Below are positions 1-8,706 of a stretch of 64,000 bases of DNA, piece by piece. The position numbers and the translations under genes were made by a program. Positions within the stretch are counted from its first letter, which is position 1. Each line of letters starts with the position of its first letter. Below the pieces are notes generated by a model. The model ran no database searches and was not told the DNA's origin. It worked only from the letters and a program-made list of their open reading frames with translations. This DNA comes from Oribacterium sp. WCC10 (lineage in GTDB: Bacteria; Bacillota; Clostridia; Lachnospirales; Lachnospiraceae): positions 1 to 64,000 of the forward strand of contig NZ_FOPH01000010.1 in NCBI RefSeq assembly GCF_900113415.1. The letters are read 5' to 3'.

Positions 1-110
1 TATCCCATCGCAAGAGTAAGACCCCTTGAAGACTACGAGGTAGATAGGGCTAAGCTGTAAGTGCTGTAAAGCATTCAGGTGATAGTTACTAATAGGTCGA
101 GGGTTTGACC
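1..110 (+). rRNA. 23S ribosomal RNA, 3' end (partial)
   Basis: The window opens inside the last helix region of 23S rRNA. The typical 3'-terminal stretch with TACTAATAGGTCGAGG and a closing TTGACC is present, and the mature end is placed near base 110. The rest of the gene lies upstream of the window. No 5S rRNA is recognisable in the 166 bases between this end and the first tRNA; that spacer holds no gene that I can see. Confidence 0.93.
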
Positions 111-276
111 AATGTGGTTTGGTTGCTGGATAACAGATGGATTACTGAGAATAAGTTATTTGCATTCGGTACGCAGTTTTCAAGGCACGATACTTCTTTT
201 GATCTTCGATTAAAAGAGTCGCACGGCTTTGGGCAGTTAAAGGGAGTCGGAAAGATTCCTACAAATTAAAACATAT

Positions 277-349
277 TCCTTCATAGCTCAGTCGGTAGAG
301 CACGCGGCTGTTAACCGCGGTGTCGTTGGTTCGAGTCCAACTGGAGGAG
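277..349 (+). tRNA. tRNA-Asn (GTT)
   Basis: A complete cloverleaf of 73 nt. The acceptor strands TCCTTCA and TGGAGGA pair with one G-T wobble, and the loop CTGTTAA gives anticodon GTT. The T arm GGTTCGAGTCC is canonical. No CCA is encoded. It is the first of three tRNAs that follow the 23S gene and are probably co-transcribed with the rRNA operon. Confidence 0.95.
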
Positions 350-353
350 TTGT

Positions 354-426
354 GCCGGTATAGCTCAGTTGGTAGAGCAACTGATTTGTAATCAGTAGGT
401 CTTCGGTTCGAGTCCGAATCCCGGCT
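354..426 (+). tRNA. tRNA-Thr (TGT)
   Basis: A complete cloverleaf of 73 nt with anticodon loop TTTGTAA (anticodon TGT). The acceptor strands are GCCGGTA and TCCCGGC, which leaves one T-C mismatch at the sixth pair (359/420). It starts four bases after tRNA-Asn. No CCA is encoded. Confidence 0.94.
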
Positions 427-449
427 TTATCTTGAAAATCCAAGATGAT

Positions 450-523
450 GGAACCGTAGCTCAGTTGGTTAGAGCAGTCGGCTCATAACCGATCGGTCCA
501 GGGTTCGAGTCCCCGCGGTTCCA
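450..523 (+). tRNA. tRNA with CAT anticodon (elongator Met or Ile2)
   Basis: A 74 nt cloverleaf with acceptor GGAACCG/CGGTTCC and loop CTCATAA, anticodon CAT. It has a normal G1-C72 pair, so it is not the initiator type. CAT could be elongator Met, or Ile2 after lysidine modification of the first anticodon base; the sequence alone does not settle this by eye. A terminator follows at once. Confidence 0.9.
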
Positions 524-526
524 TTT

Positions 527-559
527 AAGAGATAATCTTTATTGATTATCTCTTTTTTT
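527..559 (+). terminator. Intrinsic terminator of the rRNA/tRNA operon
   Basis: A perfect 11-bp stem (AAGAGATAATC at 527-537 with GATTATCTCTT at 544-554), a six-base loop, and a run of T. It closes the rRNA-tRNA transcript. Confidence 0.92.
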
Positions 560-600
560 GTATTTATCATGAGCCTCACTAATAATCAGAAATACATATA

Positions 601-635
601 GCCGGAGCTGTCGAAAAAAATCCAACAACTCCGGC
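601..635. repeat. Inverted repeat downstream of the diguanylate cyclase gene
   Basis: GCCGGAG at 601-607 pairs with CTCCGGC at 629-635, with extra pairing TGT/ACA inside. It lies past the 3' end of the minus-strand GGDEF gene. There is no clear T-run on either side, so a terminator role is only possible. Confidence 0.5.
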
Positions 636-699
636 TTATTTTAACATCTTTTTCTGAGTTATCTTTTATTCTGAAAACTGAAGTTTAGTTCTTTTCAAC

Positions 700-2457
700 T
701 TATAACGCTTTTACGGCATTCTTTCCACTGTTCTTCACCATATAGAGTGCCTTGTCAACACGCATAAGCGTATCATATATCTTTTCATTTGGGATATACT
801 CCGTAACTCCAAAACTCATAGAAATCCGGCGACTCTCTTTAAATTGCATTTCCTGAACAGCAATACGCAATACTTCTGCAAAAGATGATGCCTCCTGAAC
901 ATTTATATCAGGAAGAAGTATCATAAATTCTTCTCCTCCCCAGCGTCCCAGAGATGCCGCAGGATGCAAACGTTCGATGGTACTTTGAATAACATAAGTC
1001 GCAGTCTTCAAAACATTATCACCCTCAGCATGACTGTAAACATCATTTATCTGCTTGAAATCATCAATATCCATCATTATCAGCGACCATGTTTTACCGC
1101 ACTTGCTCGACAGGAAACACTCATCAATCTTTCTGGTTATTTCACCACGATTATAAACACCTGTAAGCGCATCTGTTGTAGCCTGTTTCAGCAGAATCGT
1201 AAGCTGTTCATTGGCATCCTGTAGTTCACCGGTCATGGTATTGATAAAACTCGCCAGACGGCTTGCAAGAGAGAGTACACCGGAATCTGTATCAGTATAC
1301 CCGCATTCAGGATGATTTGTAATTTCACCTTCTCTCATTGATACAACTACCAACGAAAGATTATTAAGATACGTCTTTCCCTGATACCTTAGTATCTCTC
1401 CAAGAAAACACGCTCCCGACATAGGGGCAATTGTAAAGAATGGAGAAATGTCTATACTTGCGTCCTCACCCCAAAACAGCTTTCGTCCAAGACAATTGCA
1501 CATAATCAGTACTTCCGGTCTGAAATCTGCAGTTGCCTTAACCTGTGCCCGAACATCCTGTCTTATAGCCTCCGGATCTCCATAAGAAAATCTTACTGTG
1601 CTTCCTTCAGGCACAAAAGAAGACATAACTATAGCTCCGTTTTCTGTACTGCTTTTTGCATGACGGATGTAAGTATCTCCATTAGGTTCTGTGATCTCAA
1701 AAGGAAACTCCAGGGCATTGTAGAAAAAATTCCTGTCATTAGGTATCTTCAGATATCGCTTGTAGATATTGTAGGCCGGTTCATCATTAAGCGTGTATAT
1801 CACATCTTCAACAGAATGAGTCACCTTTATTGGAAAACCTATATGTTTCCATCCGTTGACGCGACTCGTCATGATATGAAGATCCGTTCCGCAATAAGTT
1901 GTAATAAGAAATGCATCTATCATGGAGTGATCATCGCTGGACGCAACATAGGACGGACATCCGTCATCACTGACCGCAACACCTCCGAAGATGGAAATGC
2001 TTTCCGGCAGTTCATCCAAAACATCCATAAGAGAAAACATCTTTTCCCAGGTTAATGCTGAGATTACCTCTATACCACATAGATTTGGCTTCGTAAATAT
2101 TTCTTTTCGGAGTATCTCTTTGGTCGTTTCCGGATCTTCCATAGACAGAAGCCTTATCTCTGCATCACTGTTTTTATCTTCAAATACTGTTAGTGTTACA
2201 GTAAAGGAATTCTCTGTTATCTTTTGATCTGCTATTACACCGGCACCCGAAAAAACGGCAAATGCCACATCCGGGAGTATTTCTCTGAAAAGCCCTGTTA
2301 TCTCCTGATAAACAGGATATGATTCCGGCATAGCATCGTATCTCTGAAAAATGTGCGCAATAGCCTTATGATTATCTTTTTCAAGCTCTTTCTTCCATTC
2401 AAATAAGGTTTCTCTGAGCTCTTCCTTATTCGTATATATCGTCTGTATCTGTTTCAT
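700..2457 (-). CDS. FIST sensory domain-GGDEF diguanylate cyclase
   Basis: Protein of about 585 residues, predicted to make cyclic di-GMP from two GTP. The N-terminal two thirds look like a FIST sensory module (a GWKHIGFP-like segment, then a conserved D/E-PA-x-x-IYKRYL stretch and a FIST_C-like region up to about residue 400). A short helical linker leads to a GGDEF domain with an intact GGEEF active-site motif. No signal peptide or membrane segment is seen, so it is probably cytoplasmic. I chose the ATG at 2457, preceded by GAGAGG; an upstream TTG at 2514 would add 19 residues. The ligand is unknown, since FIST domains are only thought to bind small molecules. The gene stands alone, divergent from htpG. 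Confidence 0.85.
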   Translation of the reverse strand: MKQIQTIYTNKEELRETLFEWKKELEKDNHKAIAHIFQRYDAMPESYPVYQEITGLFREILPDVAFAVFSGAGVIADQKITENSFTVTLTVFEDKNSDAEIRLLSMEDPETTKEILRKEIFTKPNLCGIEVISALTWEKMFSLMDVLDELPESISIFGGVAVSDDGCPSYVASSDDHSMIDAFLITTYCGTDLHIMTSRVNGWKHIGFPIKVTHSVEDVIYTLNDEPAYNIYKRYLKIPNDRNFFYNALEFPFEITEPNGDTYIRHAKSSTENGAIVMSSFVPEGSTVRFSYGDPEAIRQDVRAQVKATADFRPEVLIMCNCLGRKLFWGEDASIDISPFFTIAPMSGACFLGEILRYQGKTYLNNLSLVVVSMREGEITNHPECGYTDTDSGVLSLASRLASFINTMTGELQDANEQLTILLKQATTDALTGVYNRGEITRKIDECFLSSKCGKTWSLIMMDIDDFKQINDVYSHAEGDNVLKTATYVIQSTIERLHPAASLGRWGGEEFMILLPDINVQEASSFAEVLRIAVQEMQFKESRRISMSFGVTEYIPNEKIYDTLMRVDKALYMVKNSGKNAVKAL

Positions 2458-2604
2458 TGAATGACATAATCCTCTCAAAAGCCATTTTGCCACTACTACA
2501 ATTCTTTTCGACAAAATGTTCCGGTAATATAAAACTGTTTAATTCTAAATAAATACATAAACAAATGTATTTTACCTTCATATACGATTTCTAACCGGCT
2601 TTTG

Positions 2605-2631
2605 TTAGCAGTATCTCTTGCAGAGTGCTAA
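2605..2631 (+). promoter_or_regulatory. CIRCE operator (HrcA binding site) upstream of htpG
   Basis: TTAGCAGTA-N9-GAGTGCTAA matches the CIRCE consensus TTAGCACTC-N9-GAGTGCTAA at 16 of 18 positions with the exact 9-base spacer. It overlaps the -35 region of the predicted htpG promoter, as expected for HrcA repression. Confidence 0.9.
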
Positions 2632-2646
2632 CAGCGGTGTTATACT
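2618..2646 (+). promoter_or_regulatory. Sigma-A type promoter for htpG
   Basis: TTGCAG (2618-2623), a 17-base spacer, and TATACT (2641-2646). The -35 box lies inside the CIRCE element. The predicted untranslated leader of about 255 bases before the ATG at 2908 is long, and I saw no other clear signal within it. The remainder of the 2458-2907 spacer holds no gene. Confidence 0.7.
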
Positions 2647-2907
2647 ACATTTCGTTGATCATACTAACTAAGATGTTTGACAGAAATGTGAATTGGTTAG
2701 AATCACATTTTCCGGAACTTATCAAAAAGTACCGGATTATGTAGATTATCGGTACATCAAATAATTAAGTATCTGTCTGGTGATACATTGTAAAACCGCG
2801 AAGATTCATAACTCTTATTGCAAAGTATATGCATGATACCTAATTCAAGTTGTGCCGGCATAAACATTATCCTGTACATCATAACAATTATTAGAGAGGT
2901 GTTTTTA

Positions 2908-4992
2908 ATGTCTAAGAAGGGTTCATTATCAATCAATTCTGAGAATATTTTTCCTATCATAAAGAAGTGGATGTATTCTGATCAGGATATTTTTGTACGT
3001 GAAGTAATTTCTAATGCCTGCGATGCCATCACCAAGCTTGACAAGCTTAGTCTCATCGGTGAGTGGACAAAGCCTTCCGACTACAAGGGAAGAGTAGATG
3101 TTATCGTAGATTCAGATAAGCGTACCGTTACATTCAAGGATAACGGTATCGGAATGACTGAGGAAGAGGTTGATAAATACATCAATCAGATCGCTTTTTC
3201 AGGTGCAACAGATTTCATTAACACATATAAAGACAAGGCTAATGATGATCAGATCATCGGACACTTCGGTCTTGGTTTCTATAGCGTATTCATGGTTGCC
3301 GACAAGGTTGAGATTGAAACTCTTTCCTATAAGGAAGGTGCTAATGCAGTTCACTGGACATGCAGCGGCGGAACAGATTTTGAGATTACAGACAGCAGTA
3401 AGACAGACATCGGTACAGTGATTACACTTCATCTCAATGATGACGCACTCAAGTATGATAATGAGTGGGCAATGAGAGAGATTATTGATAAGTATTGTTC
3501 TTTCATGCCTGTAGAGGTATACATCACCAAGCTTCCTAAGGATTCTGAAACTATCGATGCAGACAGGAAGCTTGATTCCGATATTGTTCTTGAGGAGATC
3601 CCTGAGAAGACAGAGACAGACAAGGATGGCAAGGAGACAAAGACTCCAGCTCAGGTAAAGATTGAAAAGCGTCCTGTACTTCTCAATGACACACATCCGC
3701 TTTGGACAAAGTCACCAAGCGAATGCAAGAAGGAAGACTATATTGAATTCTACCACAAGGTATTCCACGATTATAAGGAGCCTCTGTTCTGGATTCACCT
3801 CAACATGGATTATCCATACAACTTAAAGGGTATCCTTTATTTCCCTAAGATCAACATGGAGTACGAGTCAGCAGAGGGAACCATCAAGCTCTACAACAAT
3901 CAGGTATTCGTTGCTGACAATATCAAGGAAGTTATCCCTGAGTATCTTATGCTCCTTAAGGGTGTTATCGATTGTCCGGATCTTCCTCTTAATGTTTCAA
4001 GATCTCAGCTTCAGAATGATGGTTTTGTGAAGAAGATTTCTGATTATATCACAAAGAAGGTTGCCGACAAGCTTTCAGGCATGTGCAAGGTAGACCGTGA
4101 GAATTATGAAAAGTATTGGGATGATATTGCTCCATTCATAAAGTATGGTTGCCTCCGTGATGACAAGTTCTGTCAGAAGATGACTGACTACATCCTCTTC
4201 AAGGATATTAACGGAAAGTATCTGGCTCTTCCTGAGTGCCTCGAAGTAAACAGAATAGATGTTGAAAAGGACACTGCTGAAAGTGAGAATGCTGATGCCA
4301 AGACAGAGGAAAACACAGATACTGTAGTTGAGTCAGAGGATAATGCTTCTGATAAGGCTAAGGAGGAGAAGAACAAGGTCATCTACTACGTTACAGATGA
4401 GGTTCAGCAGAGCCAGTATATCGCAATGTTCAAGAATGCAGGTAAGGATGCCGTAGTTCTTCCAGAGCGTATCGACCAGCCTTTCATTTCTGAACTTGAG
4501 GCTAAGAATCAGGGCGTTCACTTCAGAAGAATCGATGCAGACCTCACTGATGAGTTCAAAGCAGAGATATCTGATGATGAGCAGAAGAACCTTGATGAAA
4601 AGTCAAAGACTCTCGAAACCGGGATCAGAAATGCTACAAAGAAGGAATCCCTCACTGTCAAGCTTCAGAAGATGACTCAGGATAAGACTGCTGCCATGCT
4701 TTCAATCTCTGAGGAAGGCCGTCGTATGAACGACATGATGAAGATGTATGCAATGCAGGGTATGGGAATGGGCGCTATGCCTGTTCAGGAAACTCTCATC
4801 CTTAACACAGAACATCCACTTGTTAAGTTCCTTATGGAGAATGGTGAGGATTCAGGTAAGAAAGAGACCATCGATCTCATTTCCGAGCAGCTGTATGATC
4901 TTGCAAGAATCCAGCAGTCACCACTTCCTGCTGAAGAGATGGCAAAGTTCATTGAGAGATCAAATGACATCCTTTTGAAGATGGCAGAGTAA
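2908..4992 (+). CDS. htpG: Molecular chaperone HtpG (Hsp90 family)
   Basis: Cytoplasmic ATP-dependent chaperone of 694 residues. The N-terminal GHKL ATPase domain is clear: SNACDA, DNGIGM and GHFGLGFYS give the ATP-binding motifs, and the middle domain carries SRSQLQ. The start is the ATG at 2908, preceded by GAGAGGTG; the frame stays open upstream to 2818 without a better site. An acidic Asp/Glu-rich insertion at about residues 452-490 makes it somewhat longer than many bacterial HtpG proteins. It is monocistronic, bounded by a CIRCE-controlled promoter and a terminator, so heat-shock control by HrcA is inferred. Confidence 0.96.
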   Translation: MSKKGSLSINSENIFPIIKKWMYSDQDIFVREVISNACDAITKLDKLSLIGEWTKPSDYKGRVDVIVDSDKRTVTFKDNGIGMTEEEVDKYINQIAFSGATDFINTYKDKANDDQIIGHFGLGFYSVFMVADKVEIETLSYKEGANAVHWTCSGGTDFEITDSSKTDIGTVITLHLNDDALKYDNEWAMREIIDKYCSFMPVEVYITKLPKDSETIDADRKLDSDIVLEEIPEKTETDKDGKETKTPAQVKIEKRPVLLNDTHPLWTKSPSECKKEDYIEFYHKVFHDYKEPLFWIHLNMDYPYNLKGILYFPKINMEYESAEGTIKLYNNQVFVADNIKEVIPEYLMLLKGVIDCPDLPLNVSRSQLQNDGFVKKISDYITKKVADKLSGMCKVDRENYEKYWDDIAPFIKYGCLRDDKFCQKMTDYILFKDINGKYLALPECLEVNRIDVEKDTAESENADAKTEENTDTVVESEDNASDKAKEEKNKVIYYVTDEVQQSQYIAMFKNAGKDAVVLPERIDQPFISELEAKNQGVHFRRIDADLTDEFKAEISDDEQKNLDEKSKTLETGIRNATKKESLTVKLQKMTQDKTAAMLSISEEGRRMNDMMKMYAMQGMGMGAMPVQETLILNTEHPLVKFLMENGEDSGKKETIDLISEQLYDLARIQQSPLPAEEMAKFIERSNDILLKMAE

Positions 4993-5029
4993 ATCCGAAT
5001 AACACGCCGGTTAATACATTTATAATTAT

Positions 5030-5080
5030 AATCCGTATTGTTTCTGACTCCAGTCCCTGAAACAGTACGGATTTCTTTTA
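5030..5080 (+). terminator. Terminator of htpG
   Basis: AATCCGTATTGTTTC at 5030-5044 pairs with GAAACAGTACGGATT at 5059-5073 (one mismatch), followed by a T-rich tail. Confidence 0.85.
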
Positions 5081-5208
5081 CTTAAAATGCCCTCCGGAAA
5101 TGTCAAATAAATATCAATCCCATGACTATCGGGCCTGTTGTTGTGTCAATGCAATATAATTCCAAATTAGCATCTTAAATTCTGTAATATTACAGCGTTT
5201 TTACAGAC

Positions 5209-5237
5209 TTGACGGAGATATTTGCATTTAATATAAT
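5209..5237 (+). promoter_or_regulatory. Promoter of the purine cluster
   Basis: TTGACG (5209-5214), a 17-base spacer and a perfect TATAAT (5232-5237). Transcription would start near 5244, giving a leader of about 260 bases before purE. Confidence 0.85.
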
Positions 5238-5281
5238 TCTGAGTGTTGCCATTATAGGATTACGTTGAAAGGGATTTGAGG

Positions 5282-5446
5282 ATGAAGCGAATGGGATTTT
5301 CTGATACTGTTCACTGCGAAGCATTTTCTGCCCTCATATCATCCGGTCTGCATGTTCTTCATGCGATTTTCTGCGCGTCTGTTTTTGCGTATGTTTCTAT
5401 CGGAAATGGTGTAATCTGCCGTAATGCAATCAAGAATATAGTGTAA
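5282..5446 (+). CDS. Putative 54-codon leader ORF before purE
   Basis: An ATG at 5282 opens a 54-residue frame that stops with TAA at 5444-5446, four bases before the 5' arm of the terminator at 5450. An AAGGGA ribosome site lies seven bases upstream of the ATG. The peptide starts MKRMGFSD, has four Cys and four His scattered through it, and has a moderately hydrophobic middle. I recognise no family. It sits wholly between the promoter and the terminator, as attenuation leader peptides do, but no run of regulatory codons is evident. It could also be chance within a structured leader RNA. Confidence 0.45.
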   Translation: MKRMGFSDTVHCEAFSALISSGLHVLHAIFCASVFAYVSIGNGVICRNAIKNIV

Positions 5447-5449
5447 CCT

Positions 5450-5483
5450 AAGGGGAACAGCTTTATGCTGTTCCCCTTTTCTG
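5450..5483 (+). terminator. Intrinsic terminator (attenuator candidate) upstream of purE
   Basis: A strong hairpin: AAGGGGAACAGC at 5450-5461, a five-base loop, GCTGTTCCCCTT at 5467-5478, then T residues. It ends about 20 bases before the purE start and downstream of the only strong promoter in the spacer, so it would have to be read through for purE expression. This implies conditional antitermination. Confidence 0.85.
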
Positions 5484-5503
5484 TTATGTGAAAAAGGAGA
5501 ATT

Positions 5504-5995
5504 ATGAGAAAAGTTGCTGTCATCATGGGAAGCGATTCTGATCTTCCTGTTGTAGAAAAAGGCATTTCTGTACTCAAGGACTATGGCGTTCCTGTAGAGG
5601 TGCATGTTTACAGTGCACACAGAACACCTGAGGAAGCCGCTGAGTTTTCAAAATCAGCAAGAAAGAACGGATTTGGCGTCATCATTGCTGCTGCCGGCAT
5701 GGCTGCACATCTTGCAGGTGCCATCGCTGCCAACACAACACTTCCCGTCATCGGTATCCCTTGTTCATCTAAGGTGATGGATGGCATGGATGCACTTCTT
5801 TCCACAGTTATGATGCCACCCGGAATTCCTGTTGCCACAGTTGGTGTCAACACAGCAAAGAATGCGGCGCTTCTTGCGATAGAAATCCTTGCTGTGGAAG
5901 ATGAGAGCCTTGCCAACAAGCTGCAGGCTGAACGTGATGAAAATCACAGGAAGATCATCGAGAAAAATGCGGCTATAGAAGCTCAGTTCAACTAA
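5504..5995 (+). CDS. purE: N5-carboxyaminoimidazole ribonucleotide mutase PurE (class I)
   Basis: 163-residue cytoplasmic enzyme that converts N5-CAIR to CAIR in de novo purine synthesis. The N-terminal GSDSDLPV motif, the SAHRTP motif and the AGMAAHLAG segment are all present and typical of class I PurE. The start ATG has an AAGGAG site. It is the first full-length gene of the cluster. Class I PurE usually works with PurK, but no purK is seen here; nor are purC and purB. Confidence 0.97.
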   Translation: MRKVAVIMGSDSDLPVVEKGISVLKDYGVPVEVHVYSAHRTPEEAAEFSKSARKNGFGVIIAAAGMAAHLAGAIAANTTLPVIGIPCSSKVMDGMDALLSTVMMPPGIPVATVGVNTAKNAALLAIEILAVEDESLANKLQAERDENHRKIIEKNAAIEAQFN

Positions 5996-6024
5996 TTTTT
6001 TTGATTTATTTATTAAGGAGATTT

Positions 6025-7524
6025 ATGGGTAAACTTCATGAGGAGTGCGGTGTTTTTGGTATTTATTCAAGAACCACCAAGCCATTAGCACGTCTTACAT
6101 ACTACGCACTTTATGCTCTGCAGCACAGAGGTCAGGAATCTGCAGGTATCGTTGTTAACGATGAGGGTCTTTTCCGTTTCCGCCGTGAACTTGGTCTCGT
6201 TAGTGAGGCTATGCCGTCAAGTGAGATAGAGCGTCTCGGCAACGGTCAGATGGCGGTAGGTCACGTACGCTACGCCACCAGCGGAATAACCAATCGTATC
6301 AACACTCAGCCTATAGTTGTTAATCATGTTAAAGGCCGTATGGCGCTTTGCCACAACGGCAATCTGGTTAATTCTTATGAACTTCGTTCTGAGCTTGAAA
6401 TGAACGGCTGTATCTTCCAGTCAACTACAGATACAGAAGCTATCTCATATATCATAACAAGAGAACGTATCAAAACCGGTTCTATCGAACAGGCGGTTAA
6501 CAATGCTCTCGATAAGCTTCATGGAGCATATTCTCTTGTAATCATGTCTCCGTCTAAGCTCATCGCAGCAAGAGATGAGCATGGTTTCCATCCTCTCTGC
6601 TATGGAAAACTTGAGGACGGTTCTGTTGTTTTTGCCAGCGAGTCCTGTGCTATCGAGGCGGTAGGCGGAAAGCTGGTTCGCGATGTAGAACCGGGCGAGA
6701 TCATAGTTGTGGATCACAACGGAATCCGCTCGATCAAGGATCATTGCAATAAAGTAAAGCGCTCGATGTGCGTTTTCGAATATATCTACTTTGCCCGTCC
6801 GGATTCCATTCTTGACGGAGCTTCAGTACATGAAGCACGTGTACAGGCAGGTCGTTATCTCGCACAGGAACATCCTGTTGATGCCGATGTCGTTATCGGT
6901 GTACCCGATTCCGGCCTTGACGCCGCAGTCGGTTACTCACGTGAGTCCGGCATTCCTTATGGTATCGGTCTTCTCAAGAACAAATATATCGGTCGTACCT
7001 TCATCGCTCCTGGCCAGACCGAGCGTGAAAACCTCGTACGAATCAAGCTCAATGCCATTCGTTCCGAGATAGAAGGTAAGAGAGTTATCCTTGTAGATGA
7101 TTCGATAGTTCGCGGAACAACAAGTGAACGACTGGTACGTATAGTAAGAGAAGCCGGCGCAAAGGAAGTTCATATGCGAATAACAGCACCTCCGTTTATG
7201 AACCCATGCTATTACGGCATAGATATTGATTCCCGTGACAATCTCATCGCCTGTCATCATTCAGTGGAAGAAACAGCAAAGATTATCGGTGCTGACTCCC
7301 TCGGATACATCTCGGTTGAAAATGTAATCAAGATAGCGGATCCTACAGGTCAGAAAGGTTTCTGTACCGCCTGCTTCGACGGAAAGTATCCTACTGAGAT
7401 TCCTTCCGTAACTTCAAAGAACCGCTTTGAAGAGAAGATCTCAAAGGAGTGGAGAGACCAGCATACTATTAAGTCTTCTGAGCATATTTCAGACGGCGAG
7501 TATATCGAGAAATTTGATGATTGA
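6025..7524 (+). CDS. purF: Amidophosphoribosyltransferase
   Basis: 499-residue enzyme catalysing the first committed purine step, PRPP plus glutamine to phosphoribosylamine. The N terminus has the short propeptide followed by Cys8 in EECGVFG, the glutamine-amidotransferase nucleophile. The C-terminal phosphoribosyltransferase domain has the PRPP loop VILVDDSIVRGTT. Cysteines in a CTAC pair near the C terminus fit the Fe-S-containing Bacillus-type enzyme. I chose the ATG at 6025 with TAAGGAG upstream; a TTG at 6001 lies in frame but lacks a site. It follows purE by 29 bases. Confidence 0.97.
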   Translation: MGKLHEECGVFGIYSRTTKPLARLTYYALYALQHRGQESAGIVVNDEGLFRFRRELGLVSEAMPSSEIERLGNGQMAVGHVRYATSGITNRINTQPIVVNHVKGRMALCHNGNLVNSYELRSELEMNGCIFQSTTDTEAISYIITRERIKTGSIEQAVNNALDKLHGAYSLVIMSPSKLIAARDEHGFHPLCYGKLEDGSVVFASESCAIEAVGGKLVRDVEPGEIIVVDHNGIRSIKDHCNKVKRSMCVFEYIYFARPDSILDGASVHEARVQAGRYLAQEHPVDADVVIGVPDSGLDAAVGYSRESGIPYGIGLLKNKYIGRTFIAPGQTERENLVRIKLNAIRSEIEGKRVILVDDSIVRGTTSERLVRIVREAGAKEVHMRITAPPFMNPCYYGIDIDSRDNLIACHHSVEETAKIIGADSLGYISVENVIKIADPTGQKGFCTACFDGKYPTEIPSVTSKNRFEEKISKEWRDQHTIKSSEHISDGEYIEKFDD

Positions 7525-7596
7525 TAACAAAACTCTGACAAAATCATCTTTTCAATAGAGTCTTTCACATTATCCGTTTTTTACAAACTTAAATAC

Positions 7597-7638
7597 GGCG
7601 TCATCCTTTCATAATCAAAATATGCATAGAGTGACGCC
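7597..7638. repeat. Short inverted repeat upstream of purM
   Basis: GGCGTCA at 7597-7603 and TGACGCC at 7632-7638 flank a 28-base loop directly before the purM ribosome site. There is no T-run, so a terminator is unlikely; a translation-control hairpin is possible. Confidence 0.4.
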
Positions 7639-7656
7639 TCTTATAAAGGAGTAATC

Positions 7657-8706
7657 ATGAATACAAAGAGCTATAGCGAAGCATACAAGGATGCAGGTGT
7701 TGATATCACAGCAGGATACAAGTCCGTTGAGCTTATGAAGCAGTATGTTGCAAAGACCATGACCGAAGGCGTTTGTTCAGGTCTCGGTGGTTTCGGTGGC
7801 CTCTTCGAGCTTCCTGAGGGCTATAAGCACCCTGTTCTTGTTTCCGGCACAGACGGTGTAGGAACAAAGCTTAAGATTTCATTTCTTATGGAGAAATATG
7901 ACACTGTTGGTATCGACTGTGTTGCCATGTGTGTAAATGATGTCATCTGCTGTGGTGCAAAACCGCTTTTCTTCCTGGACTACATTGCATGCGGTAAGAA
8001 TGTTCCTGAAAAGATCGCTGACATCGTCAAAGGTGTTGCCGAGGGCTGCGTACAGAGTGACAGCGCTCTCGTAGGTGGCGAGACAGCAGAGATGCCAGGT
8101 TTCTATCCTGAAGACGAATTCGACCTTGCAGGTTTCTCCGTTGGTATCGTTGATAAGGACAATATAATCGACAACAACTCAATGAAGGAAGGTGATGTCG
8201 TTATCGCCCTTCCAAGCTCCGGTGTTCATTCCAATGGTTTCTCACTGGTAAGAAAGGTTTTTGATATCGATAACATCAGCAAGGAAGAGCTTACAAAGCC
8301 ACTTGCAGATCTTGACGGCAAGTCTCTTGGAGAGGCACTTCTCACACCTACAGTAATCTACGTAAAGCCTGTTCTCAAGCTTCTTGAGAGTGTTAAGGTC
8401 AAGGGCATCAGCCATATCACAGGCGGAGGTTTCTACGAAAACATCCCAAGATCTATTCCTGACGGCTTCGGTGCAAAGATCAAGATGGACGATGTAAAGG
8501 TCCTTCCTATATTCAGGCTCATCCAGAAGACCGGTGACATCTCAACACGTGATATGTTCAATACCTACAACATGGGTGTTGGAATGAGCGTTGTGGTTTC
8601 AAAGGAAGATGAGGAAACGGCACTTAAGGTTCTCAGAGAGAACGGTGTAGAGGCTTATCACCTCGGCGAGATCGTAAAGTCAGAGGACAAGGTAATTCTC
8701 GAGTAA
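7657..8706 (+). CDS. purM: Phosphoribosylformylglycinamidine cyclo-ligase
   Basis: 349-residue cytoplasmic AIR synthetase, which closes the imidazole ring in an ATP-dependent step. The order of motifs is that of PurM: YKDAGVDI near the start, GTDGVGTK, the MCVNDV segment, GGETAEMPG, and SHITGGGFYEN. The start ATG has an AAAGGAG site. It follows purF after a spacer of about 130 bases with one inverted repeat. Confidence 0.97.
   Translation: MNTKSYSEAYKDAGVDITAGYKSVELMKQYVAKTMTEGVCSGLGGFGGLFELPEGYKHPVLVSGTDGVGTKLKISFLMEKYDTVGIDCVAMCVNDVICCGAKPLFFLDYIACGKNVPEKIADIVKGVAEGCVQSDSALVGGETAEMPGFYPEDEFDLAGFSVGIVDKDNIIDNNSMKEGDVVIALPSSGVHSNGFSLVRKVFDIDNISKEELTKPLADLDGKSLGEALLTPTVIYVKPVLKLLESVKVKGISHITGGGFYENIPRSIPDGFGAKIKMDDVKVLPIFRLIQKTGDISTRDMFNTYNMGVGMSVVVSKEDEETALKVLRENGVEAYHLGEIVKSEDKVILE

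Noticed and set aside
111-276. 5S rRNA gene in the 23S-tRNA spacer
   Set aside because: No CGAACAC-type core or 5S end pairing is seen; the segment is an ordinary rRNA spacer.
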